Source of the DNA: a virus
IMG/VR virus record: IMGVR_UViG_3300047392_000058
Coordinates: 1 to 27,013 of that record
Direction: 5' to 3' (one strand)
Length of the DNA stretch: 27,013 nucleotides
Shown here: piece after piece, positions 1 through 7,362 of the stretch
Numbering within the stretch: position 1 is the first letter of the stretch
Layout of the letters: each line of letters begins with the position of its first letter
Translations under genes and position numbers: made by a program
Notes under the pieces: generated by a model
Told to the model about the DNA's origin: nothing
What the model saw: only the letters and a program-made list of their open reading frames with translations
The model's database searches: none

Positions 1-779
1 TTCCTAGCCCTACTCGTGGCGACGCTTCTATCAAGGCTGCATCTACTCAAGTTAACCTGATCGCCGCAACTGAAACTGAAGTGCAAGTTTTAATTAACAA
101 GCATTACGAATACAGCCGTTTGATCGAAGACATCACAGAAGCTCAAGCTTTGTCTAGCCTGCGTCAGTTCTACACTGATGATGCTGGTTACGCTCTGGGC
201 AAGCAAGTTGATACCGACATCATCCGTTTGGGTCGTTTGGCTCAAGGTGGCGCTGGTGCTCGTTACGCTGGTGCTTTCATCGGTTCTAACGGTACTACCG
301 CTTACGACTACACCACTGACAACCAAGCTGCTTTGACTGACGCTGCAATTCGTCGTTCTATTCAGCGTTTGGATGACTCTGATGTGCCTATGGACAACCG
401 TTTCTTCATCGTTCCTCCATCGACTCGTAACACTCTGATGGGTTTGGCTCGTTTCACTGAGCAAGCTTTCGTGGGTGAACAAGGCGGTTCTAACACCATC
501 CGTAACGGTGAAATCGGTGATGTGTATGGCGTTAAAGTGTTTGTGTCTACCAACGCTGACACACCTACAGACGCTAACGACGGTTCAGGTACAGCTCAGC
601 CAGCACGTATCTGTTTGATGGCACACAAGGACGCATTTGTCTTGGTGGAGCAAGTCGGTATCCGCGCACAGACTCAGTACAAACAAGAATACCTCGGTAC
701 TCTGTTTACTGCTGACACTCTGTACGGCGTTGCTGAGTTGCGTGACTACGCTTCTGTTGCATTGGCAGTACCAGTCTAA
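1..779 (+). CDS. Major capsid protein, 5' end outside window
   Basis: The frame is open from base 3, so the GTG at 81 is an internal valine and not the start; the N-terminus lies upstream of the window. About 258 residues are visible. The product should be the HK97-fold shell subunit, because it matches the general pattern of podovirus capsid proteins (segments such as EDITEAQALSSLRQFYTDD and DVPMDNRFFIVPPSTRN, ending in a beta-rich tail) and is followed by connector and tail genes, the usual late order. Codon use is strongly biased to GCT, GGT, CGT and AAC, as expected for the most highly expressed gene. The exact family cannot be fixed without a search. Confidence 0.88.
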   Translation, partial: PSPTRGDASIKAASTQVNLIAATETEVQVLINKHYEYSRLIEDITEAQALSSLRQFYTDDAGYALGKQVDTDIIRLGRLAQGGAGARYAGAFIGSNGTTAYDYTTDNQAALTDAAIRRSIQRLDDSDVPMDNRFFIVPPSTRNTLMGLARFTEQAFVGEQGGSNTIRNGEIGDVYGVKVFVSTNADTPTDANDGSGTAQPARICLMAHKDAFVLVEQVGIRAQTQYKQEYLGTLFTADTLYGVAELRDYASVALAVPV

Positions 780-793
780 TAGTAGCTAAACTG

Positions 794-861
794 AAGGGGC
801 CTCCCGCAACGGAGTGAGGATCACAAGTTCTCGCTTCGCTACGATCACAAGGAGGCTCCTT
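794..861 (+). promoter_or_regulatory. Nested stem-loop after capsid gene
   Basis: An 11-bp outer stem pairs 794-804 (AAGGGGCCTCC) with 851-861 (GGAGGCTCCTT), with one G-U pair. Inside it a second stem pairs 810-818 (CGGAGTGAG) with 830-838 (CTCGCTTCG), with two G-U pairs. The sequence GATCACAAG occurs twice within the structure (819-827 and 843-851). It sits between the capsid stop and the next start at 894. Possible roles are a partial terminator that lowers expression after the capsid gene, or an RNase processing and mRNA-stability element. The short T run (860-862) makes it a weak intrinsic terminator. Confidence 0.6.
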
Positions 862-893
862 TGGTGTATCTACTACAAGAGGATAACCTTTAT

Positions 894-1085
894 ATGTCTG
901 CAACCTTTAAATGCCTACTTAGCGGTAACACCGTTACTTTTGAACACCAAGTCGATATTGACTCGATGAAGAACCATCCTGACTACGAACTCGTGGTTGA
1001 TGAAGCCCCTGTTGAAACTGAAGAAGTTAAGAAGACTGTAGGCCGTCCTAAGAAAGTTACTGCTGACACACCAGAGGTGGAGTAA
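894..1085 (+). CDS. Small hypothetical protein after capsid
   Basis: A 63-residue protein starting MSATFKCLLSGNTVTFEHQV. The ATG at 894 is preferred over the in-frame TTG at 861, because AGAGG lies about 8 bases upstream of 894 and the TTG falls inside the stem-loop. The N-terminal half looks like a small beta domain with DYELVVDE, followed by a charged tail with an AT-hook-like GRPKK stretch. Small proteins of this kind often follow capsid genes in phages; their role is unknown. Its stop overlaps the next start by one base (TAATG), so the two are probably translationally coupled. Confidence 0.7.
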   Translation: MSATFKCLLSGNTVTFEHQVDIDSMKNHPDYELVVDEAPVETEEVKKTVGRPKKVTADTPEVE

Positions 1086-1288
1086 TGGACGAGGTTTCAG
1101 CTCGTGAGTTTGGTAAGCTAGAAGCTCAGGTTGAATCCCTTCAAGGCGAAGTATCCGACTTACGTAGAGACGTTAAGTGCCTCTTAGAGTTAGCCAACAA
1201 GTCTAAAGGTGGTTTCTGGATGGGGATGACTATTGCATCTTTAGTTGGTGGTGGTATCACATTCTTCATGGATAGAGTATTTAAGTAA
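1085..1288 (+). CDS. Small coiled-coil membrane protein
   Basis: A 67-residue protein. Residues about 1-40 form an amphipathic helix likely to be a coiled coil (GKLEAQVESLQGEVSDLRRD). A glycine-containing hydrophobic segment follows (FWMGMTIASLVGGGITFF, residues about 44-61) that could cross the membrane once. This resembles the general layout of haemolysin XhlA-type or small accessory holin proteins, but here it lies among virion genes and far from the lysis cassette, so function is open. The start overlaps the upstream stop by one base and has AGAGGTGGAG just before it. Confidence 0.7.
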   Translation: MDEVSAREFGKLEAQVESLQGEVSDLRRDVKCLLELANKSKGGFWMGMTIASLVGGGITFFMDRVFK

Positions 1289-1299
1289 GGAATCAGGAC

Positions 1300-1494
1300 A
1301 TGGCTACAACTAAGAAACAAACTAAGAAAATCGGTAAGGTTATGGGTGAGTACAAAGAAGGTACTCTTCATAGCGGTAAAGGTGGCCCTGTCGTTAAAGA
1401 CCGTAAACAGGCTATCGCTATTGCCTTGAGTGAAGCTAAGATGCCCATGCGTGGTCAGCGTACCATGAAAAACAAAGCTAAGAAAATCAAGTAA
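1300..1494 (+). CDS. Small basic protein, DUF6496-like
   Basis: A 64-residue, very lysine-rich protein (MATTKKQTKKIGKVMGEYKE at the N-terminus). The core 'GTLHSGKGGPVVKDRKQAIA' followed by IALSEAK is the pattern I recall for the DUF6496 family, small proteins common in phage structural gene blocks and of unknown function. SD sequences (AAGGA, then CAGGA) precede the ATG. The high positive charge would suit contact with DNA or with acidic virion surfaces, but that is only inference. Confidence 0.75.
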   Translation: MATTKKQTKKIGKVMGEYKEGTLHSGKGGPVVKDRKQAIAIALSEAKMPMRGQRTMKNKAKKIK

Positions 1495-1496
1495 TC

Positions 1497-2159
1497 ATGG
1501 CATTACCGACTTTCCTCTCTCTCGTGAATGACGTTCTAGTACGTCTTCGTGAGCCTACTGTCTCTACCGTTGCTGAGAACACTCTGAGCACATTGGTAGG
1601 GAAGTTCGTGAATGACGCTAAACGTGAAGTTGCTGATGCTTACGATTGGGATGCCTTCAACACTTCTGTGACAATTACTACAGCAGCTAGTCAATATACT
1701 GGCTATACCTTAACAGGCGCTGGTACACGTTTCCGTGTCACTAACGTATTAGACATCACTGATTACGGTGTGTTGCTTCCCACTACTGTCGATAAGATTG
1801 AACGTAGGGTTTACAGCACCGCATCACCTCAGAATGCTGATCCTAGTGAGTATGCTTTCAACGGTGTAAGTAGCAACGGTGATTCTCAAGTGATGCTCTG
1901 GCCTATTCCAGTAGGCACTAATAATATCCGTTTTAGCTTGGTTGTGCCAGAATCTGACATGAGTGCTGACTCAGATACTACTAAGTTAGCTAAGGAGCCT
2001 ATCGTCCTAGGTGCTCTTGCTAGAGCCTTGGTTGAACGTGGTGAAGATGGTGGATTGTCTAGCTCTGAGTGCTACGCATTGGCTAAGAAAGCTTTGGCTG
2101 ATGTGATCGCTATTGAGCTGGCTCGTTCACCTGAGAATGATGCTTGGGTTCCTGCCTAA
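1497..2159 (+). CDS. Head-to-tail connector, tail tubular protein A-like
   Basis: A 220-residue protein whose N-terminus (FLSLVNDVLVRLREPTV, then FVNDAKREVADAYDWDAFN) is characteristic of the T7 gp11 / adaptor family that forms the ring between portal and nozzle. An alpha-helical first part, a beta-sandwich centre (about residues 55-150) and a helical end (PIVLGALARALVERGEDGG) fit that fold. It sits directly before the tail tubular protein B-like gene, the canonical order. Length is close to T7 gp11 (196 residues). Confidence 0.88.
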   Translation: MALPTFLSLVNDVLVRLREPTVSTVAENTLSTLVGKFVNDAKREVADAYDWDAFNTSVTITTAASQYTGYTLTGAGTRFRVTNVLDITDYGVLLPTTVDKIERRVYSTASPQNADPSEYAFNGVSSNGDSQVMLWPIPVGTNNIRFSLVVPESDMSADSDTTKLAKEPIVLGALARALVERGEDGGLSSSECYALAKKALADVIAIELARSPENDAWVPA

Positions 2160-2160
2160 T

Positions 2161-3708
2161 ATGTCTCAACAGATTCAATCCTTCTCGATCACTGCTCCGG
2201 GCTTCATGGGCCTGAACACACAGGATTCATCGCTGGATTTGGCCTCTGGCTTTGCCTTAGTTGCTAACAATGCAATCATTGACCAATATGGTCGTGTAGG
2301 TGCTCGTAAGGGATGGTCTAAGCAACACAGCACATTAGCTGCCTTAGGCACTGCCGATGTCAAGACTATCACTCAGTTGGTAGACAAAGACGGATCTACT
2401 TACACCTTGTGTGCAGGTAACAATAAGATCTTTAAGTTAGTAGGTACTACGCTTTCTGAAGTTACCTTCAACGGTGTAGGTACAGCCCCTACGATCACAG
2501 ACAGTAACTGGTCTACAGCTTTCCTCGATGGTGACTTGTACTTCTATCAGCGAGGCCATGTTCCTATCGGATTTGATCCAGCAGTCTCCACAACTCAATA
2601 CTATCGTGTAGACCAAGAAGCTGGTTATAACGGAACAGTTCAACTAGCTAATATCGTTATCAGTGCTTATGGACGTATCTGGAATGCTGATACTTCTACA
2701 GACAAAGTAACTGTTCAGTGGTCAGACATTAAGAACCCTCATAAGTTTGGTTCAGGTACAGCAGGTACATTAGATACAACTACTGTGTGGCCTAAAGGTG
2801 GCGACACCATCGTTGCCTTAGCTGCTCACAACAACTTCCTGTTTATCTTCGGTAAGCATAACATTTTAGTGTACACAGGAGCTAACACCCCTGCTACGAT
2901 GACTCTATATGATGTCATCACAGGTATTGGCTGTATCGCTAGAGACTCAGTAGTTAACACAGGTACAGACGTTATCTTCTTGTCTGACACTGGTGTGCGT
3001 AGCGTCACTCGTACTATCCAAGAGAAGTCAGCTCCTCTTCGTGATCTCTCTAAGAATGTACGCAATGACTTGATGTCTGCTGTAGCTGGTGAGAACTTAG
3101 CGACAATCAAGGCTGTGTACTCACCTAGAGATGCTTTCTACTTGTTGACTCTCCCTGTATTGAAGACAGTGTACTGCTTCGACATGAAGGGTGCTCTTCC
3201 AGACGGTGCTGCTAGGGTTACAACTTGGACAGGTATTGAGCCTAAGAGTTTCTGTGTCCTCACGGATGGTTCCTTGCTTCTCGGTAAGGAAGGCTTCATT
3301 GCTAAACACACTGGTTATTTAGATGATACGTCTACTTATCGTTTTCAGTATTTTACTAATCATACCGATTTAGGTACTCCATCAGTTACCTCTGTCTTGA
3401 AACGTCTTAACGCTGTTGTCATTGGCGGCAGTAACCAGTACGTGACATTCAAGTGGGGTTATGACTTCTACAGTAATTATCAAGCTCAGAACGTACAGAT
3501 TCCTGCTCAAGGTGTAGCTTATTTCGGTGTCAACGAGTATAATACTTCAGGATCAGAATACAGTAACGGTGTAGCTTTGCAGACACTTAAAGTCTACCCT
3601 ACAGGTTCAGGAAAAGTTGTTCAGACAGGATACGAAGCAGATATTAATAGCTTCCCCTTGTCTATACAGAAATTAGAGATTCAAGCGAAGAACGGAAAAC
3701 TAACATGA
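2161..3708 (+). CDS. Tail tubular protein B-like nozzle protein
   Basis: A 515-residue protein. The ATG at 2161 directly after the upstream stop gives [20 protein letters not shown]; an earlier in-frame start at 2113 would add 16 residues overlapping the upstream gene and is unlikely. The opening [14 protein letters not shown] and the early [17 protein letters not shown] are hallmarks of phage stabilisation / tail nozzle proteins, beta-propeller proteins equivalent to T7 gp12 (about 790 residues), so this is a shorter version. Later segments such as [20 protein letters not shown] and [11 protein letters not shown] read as propeller blades. The protein would extend the short tail and hold the fibres. 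The ATGA junction couples it to the adhesin gene. Confidence 0.87.
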   Translation: MSQQIQSFSITAPGFMGLNTQDSSLDLASGFALVANNAIIDQYGRVGARKGWSKQHSTLAALGTADVKTITQLVDKDGSTYTLCAGNNKIFKLVGTTLSEVTFNGVGTAPTITDSNWSTAFLDGDLYFYQRGHVPIGFDPAVSTTQYYRVDQEAGYNGTVQLANIVISAYGRIWNADTSTDKVTVQWSDIKNPHKFGSGTAGTLDTTTVWPKGGDTIVALAAHNNFLFIFGKHNILVYTGANTPATMTLYDVITGIGCIARDSVVNTGTDVIFLSDTGVRSVTRTIQEKSAPLRDLSKNVRNDLMSAVAGENLATIKAVYSPRDAFYLLTLPVLKTVYCFDMKGALPDGAARVTTWTGIEPKSFCVLTDGSLLLGKEGFIAKHTGYLDDTSTYRFQYFTNHTDLGTPSVTSVLKRLNAVVIGGSNQYVTFKWGYDFYSNYQAQNVQIPAQGVAYFGVNEYNTSGSEYSNGVALQTLKVYPTGSGKVVQTGYEADINSFPLSIQKLEIQAKNGKLT

Positions 3709-4706
3709 CAGACTACAACAAGAGTACGAATTTTACCAGTAAAGATAGCCTCTCAACTGGTAATCCTTTAAAGATCATTAAAGGTACTGAGTTCGACACC
3801 GAATTCAACGCTATCTCGACGGCTATCGCCACTAAAGCTGACCTTAATAGTCCTACGTTGGTGACTCCTGCTTTAGGTACTCCTGCTTCTGGAGTAATGA
3901 CTAACGTCACAGGGCTTCCGCTGACTACGGGTGTCACAGGTACTCTTCCTGTCGCTAATGGTGGCACAGGCGCTACTACTTTAACAGCTAACAATGTCTT
4001 GTTGGGTAACGGTACAAGTGCTGTTCAAGCTGTCGCTCCCGGTACTTCAGGTAATGTATTGACATCAAACGGAACTACTTGGGCTTCTTCAGCTCCCGCA
4101 GGTGGTATTAGAGGTCAAGCTTTTACCTCGAATGGTACGTTCACTATTCCTTCAAGTGTAACAGCAATTAAAGTTACCGTAGTAGGCGGTGGTGGCGCAG
4201 GTGGCTCAGTTTCTGGAGGTAATGCCTACGCTGCTGGCGGTGGTGGTGCTGGCGGTGCAGCCATTAAGTACCTCACTAGCTTGACTCCCGGCAATACTTT
4301 GGCAGTTACTGTCGGTGGTGCAGGTAGTTCATCAAGTGTTGCTTCTGGTACGCAATCGATTACCACTATCTCAGCTACTGGTGGTAGCGCAGGCGGTGAT
4401 AATGGCGGCGCAGGTGGAGCAGGAGGTATCGGCTCTAATGGTGATTTGAACATTGGTGGCGGTGGCGGCATGGGCGGCGTTCACGGCGAAGAAGCTATCT
4501 TTATCGGATACCACGGTGGCGCAGGTGGAAGCAGTATCTTCGGCGGCGGTGGTAACTCTGTAGGTACTATTTCAACTGCCTCTAACGGTGCAGCAGGTCG
4601 CGCTTACGGTGGCGGTGGTAGCGGTGCTATCAGCACTTATAGCGGCGGCGGTGGCTCCTATTCTGGTGGCGCAGGTGCTGCAGGTGTTGTTCTTATTGAA
4701 TGGTAA
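3705..4706 (+). CDS. Glycine-rich tail fibre / receptor-binding protein
   Basis: A 333-residue protein with three parts. Residues about 1-50 ([20 protein letters not shown]) match the N-terminal segment common in phage tail fibres. Residues about 50-135 hold the [20 protein letters not shown] and NGGTGATT stretches typical of fibre shafts. The C-terminal 190 residues are packed with GGGGAGG-type runs and end in [10 protein letters not shown], the usual end of phage glycine-rich domains. Polyglycine II sandwich tips are known in the T2/T6 gp38 adhesins, and a similar receptor-binding tip is inferred here. It is the only fibre-like gene in the window. Its ATG overlaps the upstream stop (ATGA). 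Confidence 0.85.
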   Translation: MTDYNKSTNFTSKDSLSTGNPLKIIKGTEFDTEFNAISTAIATKADLNSPTLVTPALGTPASGVMTNVTGLPLTTGVTGTLPVANGGTGATTLTANNVLLGNGTSAVQAVAPGTSGNVLTSNGTTWASSAPAGGIRGQAFTSNGTFTIPSSVTAIKVTVVGGGGAGGSVSGGNAYAAGGGGAGGAAIKYLTSLTPGNTLAVTVGGAGSSSSVASGTQSITTISATGGSAGGDNGGAGGAGGIGSNGDLNIGGGGGMGGVHGEEAIFIGYHGGAGGSSIFGGGGNSVGTISTASNGAAGRAYGGGGSGAISTYSGGGGSYSGGAGAAGVVLIEW

Positions 4707-4993
4707 TGAAGACACCCGTAGTCTATAGTAAAAACTACGTAGTGTATTTTGAATACTACATGGGACAAACCATTATCCATTGTGATTGTTCTAAGTGGAA
4801 TAAACAAGTTAAGCTTGCTTTGCAAAAAGATGTAGACACTTTAATGGTCTTACATAAGAAACCCATATTAGCTTTACACGATATTGAAGACAGTAAACAT
4901 AGAAAGTTTTTAAAACTTATGAAATTTGAATATCACTCAGACGTTGCTTGCACAGACGGCAAGACTCGTCAAATATTTACTAGGAGTCTATAA
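4706..4993 (+). CDS. Small GNAT-like protein
   Basis: A 95-residue protein. The ATG at 4706 shares a base with the upstream stop (TAATG); an ATG at 4700 is also possible. The end, with KHRKFLKLMKFEYHSD, resembles the last helix and strand of GNAT acetyltransferases, but no acetyl-CoA pyrophosphate loop (Q/RxxGxG/A) is visible, so catalytic activity is doubtful. T7 gp13, an internal virion protein, is also acetyltransferase-like and precedes the other ejection proteins, and the position here is comparable. Function is an inference from that resemblance and position. Confidence 0.62.
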   Translation: MKTPVVYSKNYVVYFEYYMGQTIIHCDCSKWNKQVKLALQKDVDTLMVLHKKPILALHDIEDSKHRKFLKLMKFEYHSDVACTDGKTRQIFTRSL

Positions 4994-5979
4994 TGGGAGC
5001 AGCATTAGCAAGCATGGGCGGTAACGTCCTCGGTGCATATATTCAAGGAGAAGCCGCTAAGGACGCAGCTAATACAGCAGCTAGAGCACAGCTTCAATCG
5101 GCACAGATGGCTGCTGAAGCTCAGAAGTTCCGTCCTGTAGGCATTACGTCTAACTTCGGTACGTCTAACTTCCAGTTTAGTCCTGAAGGTTATCTCACAG
5201 GTGCTGGATACACTCTAGACCCTCGCTTACAAGCTGTTCAAGGTGGTTTGTTAGGCGGTCTACCTCAGACTCAGCAGGATGTAGCTAACATTCAGAACAT
5301 GGGTAGACAGTACATGGCTCAGTCTCCTCAAGAGGCTGCACAGCAATACATGGCTAATCAACAAGCTCTGTTGGCTCCTTCTCGTGAACAACAGTCAGCT
5401 CAGTTACTGAACCAACTAAGCAATACAGGTCGTACAGGCTTGTCCATCGCTCAAGGCGGTAACTTAGGTATGTCTAACCCTGAGTATCAAGCTCTAGCTA
5501 ACGCTCGTGCCTTACAAGACCTCCAGTTAGCCGCTAGTGCTCAACAAGCAGGTCAGCAACAATACACATTCGGTCAAGGCTTGCTCTCAAGTGCTTACTC
5601 TCCGTTGCAGTCTCAGTTAGGCACTGCTGCTACTTTGGAACAACTTGGTCAGTCTCCTCTGGACATCGGTGCTCAACTTGGCGGTCGTACTGCTACTGCT
5701 GGCGCTAACGTGGGTAATACGTTGCTCCAAGGTGGATTAGCAGCAGCTAGGACAGCTCAGGCAGGTAATGCTTACTCTCCATTCGGTACTGCGATCAGTG
5801 GAGCAGCTTCTAACCAAGCCTTCGGTAGCGGTATAGGTAACTATATTAACGCTTACGGGAATAGTTTAGACGCTAATAAACAATACGGAGCTGAGAACGT
5901 CTACGGTTATGGTGGAGGAGGAATGCAGCCTTCTGAGTCTGTATGGGGTAGTATGTTTAACGTGGACGGAGGCGTATAA
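4993..5979 (+). CDS. Probable internal virion (ejection) protein
   Basis: A 328-residue protein rich in Ala, Gln and Gly. It opens with a glycine/alanine segment (MGAALASMGGNVLGAYIQGE) and continues as a long helical, Q-rich region (QQYMANQQALLAPSREQQSA), then a glycine-rich end. This composition is usual for podovirus proteins ejected with the DNA, for example T7 gp14 and P22 gp7. It lies in a block of three such genes between the tail genes and the lysis genes, which supports the call. AGGAG lies 6 bases before the start and TAATG joins it to the upstream gene. There is no sequence signature that would prove it. Confidence 0.65.
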   Translation: MGAALASMGGNVLGAYIQGEAAKDAANTAARAQLQSAQMAAEAQKFRPVGITSNFGTSNFQFSPEGYLTGAGYTLDPRLQAVQGGLLGGLPQTQQDVANIQNMGRQYMAQSPQEAAQQYMANQQALLAPSREQQSAQLLNQLSNTGRTGLSIAQGGNLGMSNPEYQALANARALQDLQLAASAQQAGQQQYTFGQGLLSSAYSPLQSQLGTAATLEQLGQSPLDIGAQLGGRTATAGANVGNTLLQGGLAAARTAQAGNAYSPFGTAISGAASNQAFGSGIGNYINAYGNSLDANKQYGAENVYGYGGGGMQPSESVWGSMFNVDGGV

Positions 5980-5980
5980 T

Positions 5981-7354
5981 ATGGCAACACAAGATTCTAT
6001 GATCGCTGGCTTATTTACTACGCCTGAACAATATCAACAAGCTCAGAGTGAAGCTGCCCTTAACCGTGGCGTACAACTAGCTCAATTAGATCCTCTTCAA
6101 CGTGCATCAGCTCAGTTGTACCAAGGCGGCTACTTAGCTGGTGGAGCTATTGGAAGTGCTCTAGGTGCTCAAGATCCTATGCTGAAGCTTCAGAGTATGC
6201 GTCAACAAGCTGTACAAGGTATGGATCCTACTGATCCGAAATCTATTCTGGAAGCAGCTCAAAAGCTCTCTCAGTTTGATCCTACAGGGGCTTCGCAGTT
6301 GGCGCAATTAGCTCGTGATGCGGCAGCTAAGGGTGCTGAGACAACTTTAAAACTAGCTCAGGCTAAAAGAGCTGAAAACTTTCAAGCTGCCCAAGCGGAT
6401 GCTGAGAAGAAGCGAAATATTGTTGCCACTGTTGAAGATAGGCTTTCTAAAGGCGAGACAGTCGATCCTGTAGAAATAAATAAAGCTAAGTTAGCGTTTG
6501 GTGATATTAGTCGTCCTAAGACATTCCAACAAGCTGACGGTACTATTGTAACTGTTCCTCCTACAGTTGATTCTTCTATGTTTCCTAATATCGGGAAATT
6601 CATGACGGGTGCGGGTAGCGCGGCAGGGGGCAAAGCAGGTGTTATTACTACTCCAGCTTCTGAAAAAGCAGCAGCACAAGCCGAGCAAGCTCAAGAAGAT
6701 ACTGTTTCTAGTCTAAAGAACGGGCTTGTTAATATTGATAAAGCTCGTAATCTATCAAAATCGTGGACAACGAATCCTTGGATTTCTTCAACAACTGAAA
6801 ACTTGCCTACGGACGCTATGGCCTTGAAGGATACTGTTACTGCCTTGAACAGTCAGAAGACCATCGATCTTATTAACCGTATGAAGCAACAGTCTAAAAC
6901 AGGCGCTACTGGTTTTGGAAGCATCACCGAAAAAGAACTGGATTTACTGCAATCCGACATTGTTAAACTTAACTACCGTAGTCCTACATTTAAGGCTGAC
7001 TTGAAGCGTGTGGAAGACAAGTGGAAAGAGATTATCAATAAAATTGAAACAGACAAAGCACAAAAAGCTGCAAAAGAAACCACTCCTAGTGGTAGTGGGA
7101 CGACCGATCTAGAACGAGCCTCTGCTAATGTAGGAGGACTTCAGCGTGAAATTAGTAGGCTTCCTGCTAACGATCCTCGCCGTGATGTTCTTCAGCAAGA
7201 ATTGACAAAATCACAAGAACGTGTAAAATACGAAAATCGTATTAAGATTGCTGGTGAAAGAAATAAAGGTATGTCTCGTGCAGAGATTATTTCTAATTTG
7301 CAAAAGAACAAAGATGCAAGTGGCAATCCTGCACTTCCTTCTGACTACCGTTAA
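5981..7354 (+). CDS. Probable internal virion protein (457 aa)
   Basis: The start at 5981 (MATQDSMIAGLFTTPEQYQQ) follows GGAGG at 5968-5972; an upstream in-frame start at 5909 lies inside the preceding gene and is rejected. The protein is alpha-helical and rich in Ala, Gln and Lys, with a likely coiled coil at residues about 105-150 (AETTLKLAQAKRAENFQAAQ) and a second at about 350-380. A helical domain around residues 255-360 contains SITEKELDLLQSDIVKLN. No enzyme motif is seen. Position and composition match the ejection-protein block, T7 gp15-like in place though not in size. Confidence 0.62.
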   Translation: MATQDSMIAGLFTTPEQYQQAQSEAALNRGVQLAQLDPLQRASAQLYQGGYLAGGAIGSALGAQDPMLKLQSMRQQAVQGMDPTDPKSILEAAQKLSQFDPTGASQLAQLARDAAAKGAETTLKLAQAKRAENFQAAQADAEKKRNIVATVEDRLSKGETVDPVEINKAKLAFGDISRPKTFQQADGTIVTVPPTVDSSMFPNIGKFMTGAGSAAGGKAGVITTPASEKAAAQAEQAQEDTVSSLKNGLVNIDKARNLSKSWTTNPWISSTTENLPTDAMALKDTVTALNSQKTIDLINRMKQQSKTGATGFGSITEKELDLLQSDIVKLNYRSPTFKADLKRVEDKWKEIINKIETDKAQKAAKETTPSGSGTTDLERASANVGGLQREISRLPANDPRRDVLQQELTKSQERVKYENRIKIAGERNKGMSRAEIISNLQKNKDASGNPALPSDYR

Positions 7355-7362
7355 GGAATAAA

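Noticed and set aside
90-482. 130-codon - strand frame opposite the capsid gene
   Set aside because: It results from the strong codon bias of the capsid gene; its Ser/Thr/Val-rich sequence has no protein-like pattern.
4226-4471. Proline-rich - strand frame opposite the adhesin
   Set aside because: It is the complement of glycine codons (GGN read as NCC) and is thus a passive shadow.
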